Source of the DNA: Candidatus Avedoeria danica
GTDB lineage: Bacteria; Chloroflexota; Anaerolineae; Epilineales; Epilineaceae
Length of the DNA stretch: 64,000 nucleotides
Direction of reading: 5' to 3'
NCBI GenBank assembly: GCA_016703025.1
Contig: JADJCV010000004.1
Coordinates: 744,001 to 808,000, forward strand
Shown here: piece after piece, positions 41,002 to 48,862 of the stretch
How the letters are laid out: the number at the start of each line of letters is the position of its first letter
How positions within the stretch are numbered: position 1 is the stretch's first letter
Notes under the pieces: generated by a model
What the model was told of the DNA's origin: nothing
Databases searched by the model: none
Seen by the model: the letters and a program-made list of their open reading frames with translations, nothing else
Program-made: the position numbers and the translations under genes

Positions 41002-41275
41002 GTACGACGTCCTCGTCCGACCGATCAGCACCGAGAAGGCCGACGTCCTGACGGCGCGCTTCAACCAGTACGTCTTCGAGGTGGCCAGGGGCGCGAACAA
41101 GCGCCAGATCAAAGAGGCCATCGAGGGGATCTTCCAGGTGACGGTCGCGGACGTTCGGACGATGGTCATCGCCGGACAGGTGAAGCGTTGGGGTCGACAC
41201 CTATCGCGGTCGTCGACGTGGAAGAAGGCCATTGTGACGCTCGCGCCGGGCGACGTCATCGACCTGGCCGTTTAG
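40994..41275 (+). CDS. rplW: 50S ribosomal protein L23 (uL23)
   Basis: 93 residues (MHKYDVLVRPISTEK). KYDVLVRPISTEKAD and VEVARGANKRQIKEAIEGIF are typical. ATG 40994 is preferred because GGAGGGG lies just before it. L23 lies at the polypeptide exit and is a docking site for SRP and trigger factor. Confidence 0.97.
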   Translation: MHKYDVLVRPISTEKADVLTARFNQYVFEVARGANKRQIKEAIEGIFQVTVADVRTMVIAGQVKRWGRHLSRSSTWKKAIVTLAPGDVIDLAV

Positions 41276-41285
41276 GGAGTTCCTG

Positions 41286-42119
41286 ATGCCGATCAAGGTA
41301 TACAAGCCAACGTCCCCCGGCCGGCGGGGAATGCTCGGCTACAGCTTCGACGAGATCACGCGCAGCACGCCCGAGCGCTCGCTGCTCGAGCCGCTGCCGC
41401 GCAACGGTGGGCGATCACACGGGCGCGTGACGGTGCGGCACCGCGGCGGGGGTCACAAGCGCCGCTACCGCGTCATCGACTTCAAGCGCAACAAGTTCGG
41501 CGTGCCGGGGACGATCGCTACGATCGAATACGATCCGAACCGCACGGCGCGCATCGCCTTGGTCCATTACGCGGACGGCGAGAAGCGCTATATCGTCGCC
41601 CCGGTCGGCCTCCGGGTCGGCGACCCGGTGATGAGCGGCCCCACCGCCGAGATCAAGGTCGGCAACGCGCTGCCGCTGCGGAGCATCCCGCTCGGCACGA
41701 TGATCCACAATGTCGAGCTCTACAAGGGCAAGGGCGGTCAGCTCGTGCGCTCGGCCGGCGCATCCGCCCAGCTGCTTGCCAAGGACGGCGACTATGCGCA
41801 GTTGCGCATGCCGTCGGGCGAGGTGCGCAAGATCCGGATGGAGTGCCTGGCCACGGTCGGCCAGGTCGGCAACGTGGAGCACGGCAACATCAAGCTCGGC
41901 AAGGCGGGCCGGTCGCGCTGGCTCGGCCGCAAGCCGGCCGTCCGCGGCTCGGCGATGGATCCGGGCAGCCACCCGCACGGTGGTGGCGAGGGGAAGACCG
42001 GCATCGGGTTGAAGCACCCGAAGACGCCGTGGGGCAAGCCGGCGCTCGGCTTCCGCACGCGATCGAACAAGACGACCGATCCATTCATCGTGCGGCGTCG
42101 CCGCAAGAAGGGCCGCTAG
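41286..42119 (+). CDS. rplB: 50S ribosomal protein L2 (uL2)
   Basis: 277 residues, the usual length. The GRVTVRHRGGGHKRRYR and VRGSAMDPGSHPHGGGEGKTGIG motifs are complete, including the His in HPHGGGEG near the peptidyl-transferase centre. The 99-bp gap to rpsS carries no clear signal. Confidence 0.98.
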   Translation: MPIKVYKPTSPGRRGMLGYSFDEITRSTPERSLLEPLPRNGGRSHGRVTVRHRGGGHKRRYRVIDFKRNKFGVPGTIATIEYDPNRTARIALVHYADGEKRYIVAPVGLRVGDPVMSGPTAEIKVGNALPLRSIPLGTMIHNVELYKGKGGQLVRSAGASAQLLAKDGDYAQLRMPSGEVRKIRMECLATVGQVGNVEHGNIKLGKAGRSRWLGRKPAVRGSAMDPGSHPHGGGEGKTGIGLKHPKTPWGKPALGFRTRSNKTTDPFIVRRRRKKGR

Positions 42120-42218
42120 CACCGCGACCTGGGTTCGCGCTGTCGAAACCTGACGACTGTCGAGACTTGGCGACTGCCCGGACCTGGTAAACGGATCTGG
42201 CGCACGGAGGACTGAACG

Positions 42219-42503
42219 ATGTCACGCTCGTTGAAAAAGGGCCCGTTCTGCGAAACGAAGCTGTTGGCGCGAATCGACGCGCTGAACGCGACGAACGACA
42301 AGCGCGTGATCCGCACGTGGTCGCGGGCCAGCATGATCTTTCCGCAGATGGTCGGTCACACGATCGCCGTTCACAACGGGCGCTTGCACGTGCCGGTGTA
42401 CGTGACCGAGAACATGGTGGGGCACAAGCTGGGCGAGTTCGCCCCGACCCGCACGTTCAAGGGGCACAGCTTCAAGGAAAAAGCCGCCAAAGTGCGGCGG
42501 TAG
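42219..42503 (+). CDS. rpsS: 30S ribosomal protein S19 (uS19)
   Basis: 94 residues. SRSLKKGPFCETKLL, RVIRTWSRASMIFPQMVGHTI and FAPTRTFKGHS are standard. GGAGG is 7-8 bases upstream of the ATG. Confidence 0.98.
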   Translation: MSRSLKKGPFCETKLLARIDALNATNDKRVIRTWSRASMIFPQMVGHTIAVHNGRLHVPVYVTENMVGHKLGEFAPTRTFKGHSFKEKAAKVRR

Positions 42504-42515
42504 GGGAGGGAAACG

Positions 42516-42896
42516 ATGAGCCTTGCCATTCGCGCCCACGTCACACGGCTGCCCGTCTCGCCCCGCAAGGCGCGGCTGGTGGTGGATGTCGTGCGCGGCA
42601 TGCCGGTTGAGACCGCGTTGGCGCAGCTGCTCTACCTGCCGAACAAGTCGTCGGAGTACGTGGCGAAGCTCATCAAGAGCGCCGCGGCGAACGCCGAAGA
42701 GAACTTTGGGCTGATGCGCGACGAGTTGTACGTGGCCGAGATCTTCGCCGACGAGGGGCCGCGCAAGCGTGCCGGTCGATTCGGCGGCCGCGGCCGCTTC
42801 AAGCCGTTGATTCACCGCTCTTGCCATCTTGGCGTTGCGCTCAAGGAGCGCAACCCGATCGACCTCTCGGCGCCGCCTTCCGCGGCGGCCGAGTAG
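42516..42896 (+). CDS. rplV: 50S ribosomal protein L22 (uL22)
   Basis: 126 residues. RLPVSPRKARLVVDVVRGM, with PNKSSEYVAKLIKSAAANAEEN and PRKRAGRFGGRGRFKP, is the typical L22 core with the extended hairpin lining the exit tunnel. The C-terminus SAPPSAAAE is a short lineage tail. Confidence 0.97.
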   Translation: MSLAIRAHVTRLPVSPRKARLVVDVVRGMPVETALAQLLYLPNKSSEYVAKLIKSAAANAEENFGLMRDELYVAEIFADEGPRKRAGRFGGRGRFKPLIHRSCHLGVALKERNPIDLSAPPSAAAE

Positions 42897-42910
42897 GAGG
42901 AGGACGACCC

Positions 42911-43582
42911 ATGGGTCGAAAGGTTCATCCCTACGGCTTTCGGCTCGGCATCATCAAGCCATGGCGGGCACGGTGGTTTGCCGAGGGCCGGCTGTACGGC
43001 GAGCTGCTGCAGGAGGATCTCAAGGTCCGCGACTTGATCGACCGGACGGTCGGGCATGCCGGGATCGGCGAGATCATGATCGAGCGGTTTCCGCGCCAGC
43101 TGAACGTGACCATTCATACGGCCAAGCCCGGCATCATCATCGGCCGCAAGGGCGCCAGCGTCGAGCTGCTTCGCAAGGAGCTGACGGAGCGAACGGGCAA
43201 GGCGGTCAAGGTGGACGTCGTGGAGATCACATCGCCCGAGACGAGCGCGCCGATCGTTGCCCAGTCGATGGCCCAGCAGCTCGAGCGGCGGATCAGCCAC
43301 AAGCGGGCGATGAAGCAGACCGCGTTCCGTGCGATCCGTGCCGGTGCCCAGGGCATCAAGATCATGTGCAGCGGCCGGTTGGGCGGCTCCGAGATGTCGC
43401 GAACGGACAAGGTGATCATGGGCCGTGTGCCGCGTCAGACGCTGCGCGCCGATATCGACTTCCACATCGCCGAGGCGCTCACGACGTACGGGCGGATCGG
43501 GGTCAAGGTCTGGGTGTACCACGGTGAGGTCCTCCCCGGTGAGGAGCCGCTCATGGCCACCGAGGCCGATTTCAAGAGCTAG
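42911..43582 (+). CDS. rpsC: 30S ribosomal protein S3 (uS3)
   Basis: 223 residues from ATG 42911 (MGRKVHPYGFRLGII). The KH domain carries GIIIGRKGASVELLRKEL and the C-terminal domain GRLGGSEMSRTDKVIMGRVPRQTLRADIDF, slightly changed from the usual GR(L/I)xGAEIAR. GGAGGAGG precedes it. Confidence 0.98.
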   Translation: MGRKVHPYGFRLGIIKPWRARWFAEGRLYGELLQEDLKVRDLIDRTVGHAGIGEIMIERFPRQLNVTIHTAKPGIIIGRKGASVELLRKELTERTGKAVKVDVVEITSPETSAPIVAQSMAQQLERRISHKRAMKQTAFRAIRAGAQGIKIMCSGRLGGSEMSRTDKVIMGRVPRQTLRADIDFHIAEALTTYGRIGVKVWVYHGEVLPGEEPLMATEADFKS

Positions 43583-43594
43583 GAGAACGCGGCC

Positions 43595-44029
43595 ATGTTG
43601 ATGCCGAAGCGCACGAAATATCGGAAGCAGTTCCGCGGCCGCATGAAGGGCGCCGCGACCCGCGGCAACTCGGTGCAGTTCGGGGAATTCGGTTTGCAGT
43701 CGCTGTCGCCCTCGTGGGTCACCAGCCGGCAGATCGAGGCGGCCCGGCGCGCCATCGTCCGCTACGTTCGACGTGGCGGCAAGATCATCATCCGTGTCTT
43801 CCCCGACAAGCCGGTGACGGCGAAGGCAGCCGAGACCCGCATGGGATCCGGCAAGGGCGCGGTGGACCACTGGGTGGCGGTCGTCCGGCCGGGCAGCGTG
43901 CTCTTCGAGATCAGCGGTGTGAGCGAGGACCAGGCCCGCGAGGCGTTTCGCCTGGCCGGGCACAAGCTGCCCGTTCAGACGCAGTTCGTGATGAAGTCCC
44001 AGTTCCAACTGGGCGGAGGTGAAGCCTGA
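43595..44029 (+). CDS. rplP: 50S ribosomal protein L16 (uL16)
   Basis: 144 residues. MLMPKRTKYRKQFRGRMKG, QIEAARRAIVRYVRRGGKIIIRVFPDKPVT and RMGSGKGAVDHWVAVVRPG are all characteristic. It ends on the same base as the rpmC start (TGATG-type overlap). Confidence 0.98.
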   Translation: MLMPKRTKYRKQFRGRMKGAATRGNSVQFGEFGLQSLSPSWVTSRQIEAARRAIVRYVRRGGKIIIRVFPDKPVTAKAAETRMGSGKGAVDHWVAVVRPGSVLFEISGVSEDQAREAFRLAGHKLPVQTQFVMKSQFQLGGGEA

Positions 44030-44253
44030 TGCACGCACGTGAAATCCGGCCGTTGTCGGACGCTGAGATCGAAGATGCGATCGAGAAGGCGCGCGAGGAA
44101 CTCTTCAACCTTCGGTTCCAGCGATCGGTGGGACAACTGACCGATACGAACCGACCGCGGTTCGTGCGCCGCAACTTGGCGCGACTGATGACCGTGCGCC
44201 ACGAGCGCGAGATCTGGGCGGCCTTCGAGGCCGGCTCAGCGGCCCAAGGGTAA
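44029..44253 (+). CDS. rpmC: 50S ribosomal protein L29 (uL29)
   Basis: 74 residues. MHAREIRPLSDAEIEDAIEKAREELFNLRFQ and the basic NRPRFVRRNLARLMTVRHER match L29. The C-terminal tail (WAAFEAGSAAQG) is a few residues longer than usual. Overlaps rplP by one base. Confidence 0.97.
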   Translation: MHAREIRPLSDAEIEDAIEKAREELFNLRFQRSVGQLTDTNRPRFVRRNLARLMTVRHEREIWAAFEAGSAAQG

Positions 44254-44265
44254 AGGAACCAGACC

Positions 44266-44514
44266 ATGCCAAAGCGCAGGCTCACGGGCACCGTGATCAG
44301 CAACAAGATGCAGAAGACAGCGGTCGTGCGCGTCGAGCGGCGCAAGCAGCACCCGCTCTACCGCAAGGTCATCCGCCACCACACGCACTTCCACGCCCAC
44401 GATGAGGCCGACGAAGCGCGCATCGGCGATCGTGTCGTCATCGAGGAGCACCTGCCGATGTCGCGCTTGAAGCGATGGGTCATCGTCGAGTGGCTTGGCC
44501 GAGGTGACGCATGA
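44266..44514 (+). CDS. rpsQ: 30S ribosomal protein S17 (uS17)
   Basis: 82 residues. RLTGTVISNKMQKTAVVRVERRK, HPLYRKVIRHHTHFHAHDE and GDRVVIEEHLPMSRLKRW are complete. Overlaps rplN by 4 bases. Confidence 0.98.
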   Translation: MPKRRLTGTVISNKMQKTAVVRVERRKQHPLYRKVIRHHTHFHAHDEADEARIGDRVVIEEHLPMSRLKRWVIVEWLGRGDA

Positions 44515-44879
44515 TCCAGATGCAGACCCGCCTCCGATCGGCCGACAACACCGGCGCCAAGGAACTGATGTGCATCAAGGTCCTCGGCGGCTCCAAGCGG
44601 CGTTACGCCGGCGTCGGCGACATCATCGTGTGCAGCGTGAAGCAGGCGGCGCCGCACGGCGCGGTGAAGAAGGGCGACGTCGTGCGCTGCGTGGTCGTGC
44701 GAACGGCCAAGGAGTACGGACGCGCCGACGGCAGCTACATTCGCTTCGATGAGAACGCGGCGGTCCTCATCGACAAGGACGGCAACCCGCGCGGAACGCG
44801 CATCTTCGGACCGGTGGCACGTGAGCTGCGCGATCGACGCTACATGCGCATCGTCAGCCTGTCACCTGAGGTTCTCTAG
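44511..44879 (+). CDS. rplN: 50S ribosomal protein L14 (uL14)
   Basis: 122 residues, exact family length. TRLRSADNTGAKELMCIKVLGGSKRRYAGVGD and GSYIRFDENAAVLIDKDGNPRGTRIFGPVARELR are standard. Confidence 0.98.
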   Translation: MIQMQTRLRSADNTGAKELMCIKVLGGSKRRYAGVGDIIVCSVKQAAPHGAVKKGDVVRCVVVRTAKEYGRADGSYIRFDENAAVLIDKDGNPRGTRIFGPVARELRDRRYMRIVSLSPEVL

Positions 44880-44889
44880 GAGTTCGGCC

Positions 44890-45207
44890 ATGAATCGCGT
44901 ACGTAAGGGCGACCTCGTCGAGGTCATCGCCGGCGACGACAGCGGCGCGCGGGGCGAAGTGCAGAGCGTGCTGCTCGGCAAGGGCCGAGTGCTGGTGCGC
45001 GGTGTGAACATGGTGAAGAAGCACCAGCGGCGAACCGGTGGCGTGCGGACGCAAACGGGCATCATCGAGTTCGAGGCGCCGCTACACCTGTCGAACGTGA
45101 TGCCGGTGTGCAGCGCGTGCGACAAGCCGGTGCGGGTGGGCTTCTCGGTCAGTGGTGAGGGCCGCAAGGTCCGGCAGTGCCGCGCGTGCGGCGCGATCTT
45201 CGACTAG
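44890..45207 (+). CDS. rplX: 50S ribosomal protein L24 (uL24)
   Basis: 105 residues from ATG 44890. The KOW motif (VRKGDLVEVIAGDDSGARGEV) and RVLVRGVNMVKKHQRRT are present. The C-terminus has a CSACDK...CRACG zinc-finger-type Cys pair, as in several L24 proteins. Confidence 0.97.
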   Translation: MNRVRKGDLVEVIAGDDSGARGEVQSVLLGKGRVLVRGVNMVKKHQRRTGGVRTQTGIIEFEAPLHLSNVMPVCSACDKPVRVGFSVSGEGRKVRQCRACGAIFD

Positions 45208-45223
45208 CGGCGGGGAGGCGAAC

Positions 45224-45769
45224 GTGTTCAAGCCATTGCGTGAGAGGTACCACGACGAGATCGTCGGTACGTTGACGGAGGAATTCAAGTTCCGGTCGCC
45301 GATGCAGGTGCCGCGGCTTGAGAAGATCGTGGTGAACATCGGACTCGGCGAGGCGCTCACAAACGCCAAGGCGATCGATTTCGCCACCGGGGACCTGCAG
45401 CAGATCTGCGGGCAGAAGCCGGTCGTCACGCGCGCTCGCAAGAGCATCGCGACGTACAAGCTGCGCGAGGGCAACCCGATCGGGGCCAAGGTCACGCTCC
45501 GCGGCCAGCGGATGTGGGACTTCCTGACGCGGTTGATCTACGTGGCGCTGCCGCGAACGCGCGATTTCCGGGGCGTCAGCCCGAACGGGTTCGACGGCCG
45601 AGGGAACTACACCCTTGGCCTCAAGGAGCAGTTGATCTTTCCGGAGATCGACTACGACAAGATCGACAAGGTGCGCGGCATGGAGGTCACGATCGTGACG
45701 TCGGCCGCGAACGATGAGGAGGCGCGACGCCTGTTCGCTCTCCTTGGAATGCCGTTCTGGAGCCGATAG
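45224..45769 (+). CDS. rplE: 50S ribosomal protein L5 (uL5)
   Basis: 181 residues from GTG 45224, with GGGGAGG upstream. LREGNPIGAKVTLRGQRMWDFL, LPRTRDFRGVSPNGFDGRGNYTLGLKEQLIFPEI are conserved L5 motifs. L5 binds 5S rRNA in the central protuberance. Confidence 0.97.
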   Translation: MFKPLRERYHDEIVGTLTEEFKFRSPMQVPRLEKIVVNIGLGEALTNAKAIDFATGDLQQICGQKPVVTRARKSIATYKLREGNPIGAKVTLRGQRMWDFLTRLIYVALPRTRDFRGVSPNGFDGRGNYTLGLKEQLIFPEIDYDKIDKVRGMEVTIVTSAANDEEARRLFALLGMPFWSR

Positions 45770-45792
45770 TTTCGTCGGCTGAGGAGATGACC

Positions 45793-45975
45793 ATGGCGAA
45801 AACGTGTATGACCTATCGAGAGCAGCGGCGCAAGTTCCCGGTGCGCGTGCGCAACCGCTGCACGCGCTGCGGCCGGCCGCGCGGCTACATGCGCAAGTTC
45901 CGCTTGTGCCGAATCTGTTTTCGGCATTACGCGCTGGAAGGCAAGATCCCTGGGGTTGTCAAGTCCAGCTGGTAA
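45793..45975 (+). CDS. rpsN: 30S ribosomal protein S14, type Z (uS14)
   Basis: 60 residues. The zinc-binding form is shown by RCTRCGRPRGYMRKFRLCRICF with four Cys. ATG 45793 is preferred; the ATG at 45787 would only add two residues and lies inside the GAGGAG-to-start spacing. It ends IPGVVKSSW, as in the short C+ family. Confidence 0.97.
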   Translation: MAKTCMTYREQRRKFPVRVRNRCTRCGRPRGYMRKFRLCRICFRHYALEGKIPGVVKSSW

Positions 45976-46063
45976 CCATTGAACGACGCCAGAGGACCCT
46001 TTCGCTTGCCCGGAACCGGGGATCGGAGCCGGCAGCGATGTTTCGCGACGGAGCGAACCACAC

Positions 46064-46462
46064 ATGAGCATGTCAGATCCCATCGCCGACCTCCTGACGC
46101 GCGTTCGCAATGCGAACGAGCGCCGGCACAAGTACGTCATGATGCCGTCCTCGAAGATCAAGGTTGAGATCGCCCGAATCCTCCAGGATGAGGGCTACAT
46201 CAACGGCTTCGAGGTGGCTGACGTCGAAGGTCGGCCAACGCTCCGCATGGAGCTTCGGTACAGTCAAGGCCGCGCGCCGGTCATCACCCAGCTCGAGCGG
46301 GTCAGCAAGCCCGGTCGGCGGGTGTACGCCAAGCGACGCGACGTTCCACGGGTGCTACAGGGCATGGGCATCGCCATCCTCACGACGCCGCGGGGCGTCA
46401 TGACGGGCAAACAGGCCCGCCATGAGAACGTGGGCGGCGAAGTCCTGTGCTACGTCTGGTAG
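46064..46462 (+). CDS. rpsH: 30S ribosomal protein S8 (uS8)
   Basis: 132 residues. SMSDPIADLLTRVRNANERR and YAKRRDVPRVLQGMGIAILTTPRGVMTGKQAR are typical, with HENVGGEVLCYVW at the end. The 88-bp gap from rpsN shows no other gene. Confidence 0.98.
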   Translation: MSMSDPIADLLTRVRNANERRHKYVMMPSSKIKVEIARILQDEGYINGFEVADVEGRPTLRMELRYSQGRAPVITQLERVSKPGRRVYAKRRDVPRVLQGMGIAILTTPRGVMTGKQARHENVGGEVLCYVW

Positions 46463-46471
46463 GAGGCGCGT

Positions 46472-47026
46472 ATGTCCCGCATCGGCAAGCAACCGATTCC
46501 CGTTCCGACGGGGGTCGACGTCAAGATCGAGGGTTCGGCCGTCACCGTCAAGGGGCCGAAGGGCCAGTTGGCGCGTGCGTTCGATCCCGACATGGCGATC
46601 GCCCGTGAGAACGGCGAGCTGCGCGTGACGCGACCGTCGGACGAACAGCGCCATCGTGCGCTGCACGGCCTGACGCGCGCCTTGCTCAGCAACATGGTCA
46701 CCGGCGTGACGGACGGCTTCCAGCGTACGCTCGAGCTCGTCGGCACGGGGTACCGGGCCGAGGAGGAAGGCAAGGCGCTCGTCCTGTCGCTCGGGTTCTC
46801 CCACACGATCCGCAAAGAGGTGCCGCCCGGCATCCAATGCGTCGTCGAGGATCGCGGCAAGCGGGTGATCATCACGGGCTGCGACAAGGAACAGGTCGGC
46901 CAGTTCGCGATCGATATCAAGCGCCTTCGGCCGCCGGAGCCTTACAAGGGCAAGGGCGTGCGCTTCGCCGGCGAGTATGTTCGGCTCAAGCAGGGCAAGA
47001 CCGGCAAGGGCAAGGGGAAGAAGTAA
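46472..47026 (+). CDS. rplF: 50S ribosomal protein L6 (uL6)
   Basis: 184 residues. MSRIGKQPIPVPTGVDVKIEG, TVKGPKGQL and the C-terminal RPPEPYKGKGVRFAGEYVRLKQGKTGKGKGKK are all standard. Confidence 0.98.
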   Translation: MSRIGKQPIPVPTGVDVKIEGSAVTVKGPKGQLARAFDPDMAIARENGELRVTRPSDEQRHRALHGLTRALLSNMVTGVTDGFQRTLELVGTGYRAEEEGKALVLSLGFSHTIRKEVPPGIQCVVEDRGKRVIITGCDKEQVGQFAIDIKRLRPPEPYKGKGVRFAGEYVRLKQGKTGKGKGKK

Positions 47027-47027
47027 G

Positions 47028-47399
47028 ATGGCAACCGTTTCCTACGAGCGGCGGATCTCGCGCCTCAAGCGGCACAACCGCGTGCGGCGCGGGCTTTCCG
47101 GTACGCCGGTCCGGCCGCGCATGGCCGTGTTCCGGAGCCTCAAGCACATCTATGCCCAGATCATCGACGATACGAGTGGGCACACCGTCGCCAGCGCTTC
47201 ATCGCGCGAAGCGGCGCTGGCCGGAGATCTGACCGGTCAGCCCAAGCGCGAGCAGGCAAAGGTCATCGGCCGCGTCGCGGCCGAGCGGGCCAAGGCGCTC
47301 GGCATCGACGCCGTGGTGTTCGATCGCGGCGGTTACCGCTATCACGGACGGATTCAGGCCTTGGCCGACGCCGCCCGTGAAGCCGGCCTCAAGTTCTAG
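47028..47399 (+). CDS. rplR: 50S ribosomal protein L18 (uL18)
   Basis: 123 residues from ATG 47028, two bases after the rplF stop. RLKRHNRVRRGLSGTPVRPRMAVFRS and KHIYAQIIDDTSGHTVASASS are typical; AAERAKALGIDAVVFDRGGYRYHGR closes it. Binds 5S rRNA. Confidence 0.98.
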   Translation: MATVSYERRISRLKRHNRVRRGLSGTPVRPRMAVFRSLKHIYAQIIDDTSGHTVASASSREAALAGDLTGQPKREQAKVIGRVAAERAKALGIDAVVFDRGGYRYHGRIQALADAAREAGLKF

Positions 47400-47410
47400 G
47401 AGCGATAAAC

Positions 47411-48094
47411 ATGGACCAACCCCAAACGGATTTCCCGGGCGGCGGCGGTGGTGCCGGCGGTGCCGGCGGTGGCGGCGGACGACGACGCGGTGGCGGCGGC
47501 GGTGGTGCGGCCGGCGGACGGCCGGGCGGACAAGGGGGGGGTCGCCAGGGCGGCGGCGACCGCGGCGACCGACGGCGCCGCGACCGTGAGGAACCCGAGT
47601 TCGACGAGCGCATCGTCGCGATCGACCGTACGGCCAAGACGCTCAAGGGCGGCCGGAACTTCGGCTTTCGGGTCGTTATGGTCGTCGGCGACAACAAGGG
47701 CAAGGTCGGCGTGGCCGTCGGCAAGGCGAACGAGGTGCCGGACGCGATCCGCAAAGGGATCGAGCGCGCCAAGAAGTCGATGATCACGGTGCCGATCCTG
47801 GGCCACACGATCCCGCATCAGGTCACGCACCGCAAGACGGCCTCCAAGATGATGCTGCGACCGGCGACGCCCGGTACCGGCGTGATCGCCGGCCGCGGTG
47901 CGCGCGACGTGCTCGAGGCGGCCGGGATTCGCGACATCCTGACGAAGGGGCACGGCAGCAACAATGTGCTCAACGTCACCTTCGCCACTTTCGAGGCGCT
48001 CCAGCACCTCAAGGATCCGGTGGAGGAGGCGCGCCGCCGCGGCAAGCCGTTGGCGGACGTCATGCCCTTCTGGAGCGGTCGAAATGTCGAGTGA
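47411..48094 (+). CDS. rpsE: 30S ribosomal protein S5 (uS5) with Gly/Arg-rich N-terminal extension
   Basis: 227 residues. The normal S5 core begins near residue 60 (EEPEFDERIVAIDRTAKTLKGGRNFGFRVVMVVGD) and continues through GKVGVAVGKANEVPDAIRKGIE and GHGSNNVLNVTFATFEAL. It is preceded by about 60 residues of almost pure Gly with Arg clusters (DFPGGGGGAGGAGGGGGRRR and more), ending GDRRRRDR. The core, ribosome-facing part is unchanged, so the tail is an add-on of low complexity, with possible RNA-binding character. Confidence 0.96.
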   Translation: MDQPQTDFPGGGGGAGGAGGGGGRRRGGGGGGAAGGRPGGQGGGRQGGGDRGDRRRRDREEPEFDERIVAIDRTAKTLKGGRNFGFRVVMVVGDNKGKVGVAVGKANEVPDAIRKGIERAKKSMITVPILGHTIPHQVTHRKTASKMMLRPATPGTGVIAGRGARDVLEAAGIRDILTKGHGSNNVLNVTFATFEALQHLKDPVEEARRRGKPLADVMPFWSGRNVE

Positions 48095-48299
48095 GATGGT
48101 GCGTGTGACCTATGTGAAGAGCGCGATCGGCTACAGCCAGCGACAGAAGGACACCGTGCGCTCGCTCGGCCTCCGTCGACTGGGTGAGAGCGTGCTCGTT
48201 CCGGACAATCCTGCGATTCGTGGCATGGTGGCCGCTGTGGACCACCTCGTTCGGATCGACCCAGTGGCCGATGCCGACGTTACCTTCGTCGACGCCTGA
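48084..48299 (+). CDS. rpmD: 50S ribosomal protein L30 (uL30)
   Basis: 71 residues from ATG 48084, overlapping rpsE by 11 bp; ATG 48096 is an alternative that begins MVRVTYVKSAIGY as homologues do. SAIGYSQRQKDTVRSLGLRRLGESVLVPDNPAIRGM is the L30 hallmark. A short extra tail follows LVRIDPV. Confidence 0.95.
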   Translation: MSSEMVRVTYVKSAIGYSQRQKDTVRSLGLRRLGESVLVPDNPAIRGMVAAVDHLVRIDPVADADVTFVDA

Positions 48300-48319
48300 C
48301 GGCCGATTGAGCGAGGACG

Positions 48320-48823
48320 ATGATGATGAAGTTGCATGACCTCACGCCGGCCGACGGCGCGACCAAGCGCCGAAAGCGGATCGCGCGCGGCAACGCCGGG
48401 CGCGGCGGGACGTACGCCGGCCGCGGCGTCAAAGGCCAGAATGCCCGAACGGGTGGCGCGAAGGAACCGTTCTTCGAAGGTGGCCAGTTGCCCTTCGTCC
48501 GGCGCCTGCCGTTCATCCGCGGCTTCACGAACATCTTCCGGGTCGAGTACACGCCGGTGAACGTGTCGCGGATCGAGGCGCTGTTCGACACCGGCGCCAC
48601 CGTCACGCCCCTTGGCCTGTTCGAGGCCGGCGTGCTGAAGAACGCCGCCGAACCGTACAAGATCCTGGGCGGCGGGAAGCTCGCCAAGTCGTTGACGGTG
48701 CAGGCGCCCCGATTCAGCGCGGCCGCCCGCACGGTCATCGAGGGCGCGGGCGGGACGTGCGAGTCGTTGGCGGACGAATTCAAGCGGGCCGGGATGCGGC
48801 GCGAACACAAGCGCGGGAACTAG
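48320..48823 (+). CDS. rplO: 50S ribosomal protein L15 (uL15)
   Basis: 167 residues. LHDLTPADGATKRRKRIARGNAGRGGTYAGRGVKGQNAR, FEGGQLPFVRRLPF and the C-terminal L15 fold (VQAPRFSAAARTVIEGAGG) are present. Precedes secY. Confidence 0.97.
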   Translation: MMMKLHDLTPADGATKRRKRIARGNAGRGGTYAGRGVKGQNARTGGAKEPFFEGGQLPFVRRLPFIRGFTNIFRVEYTPVNVSRIEALFDTGATVTPLGLFEAGVLKNAAEPYKILGGGKLAKSLTVQAPRFSAAARTVIEGAGGTCESLADEFKRAGMRREHKRGN

Positions 48824-48862
48824 CCGCCCGTCACCGGGCGGCAAACGTCTGAGAGGAACGTC

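Noticed and set aside
45787..45792. ATG 45787 as the rpsN start
   Set aside because: It falls inside the spacing between GAGGAG and ATG 45793, which gives the usual MAK start.
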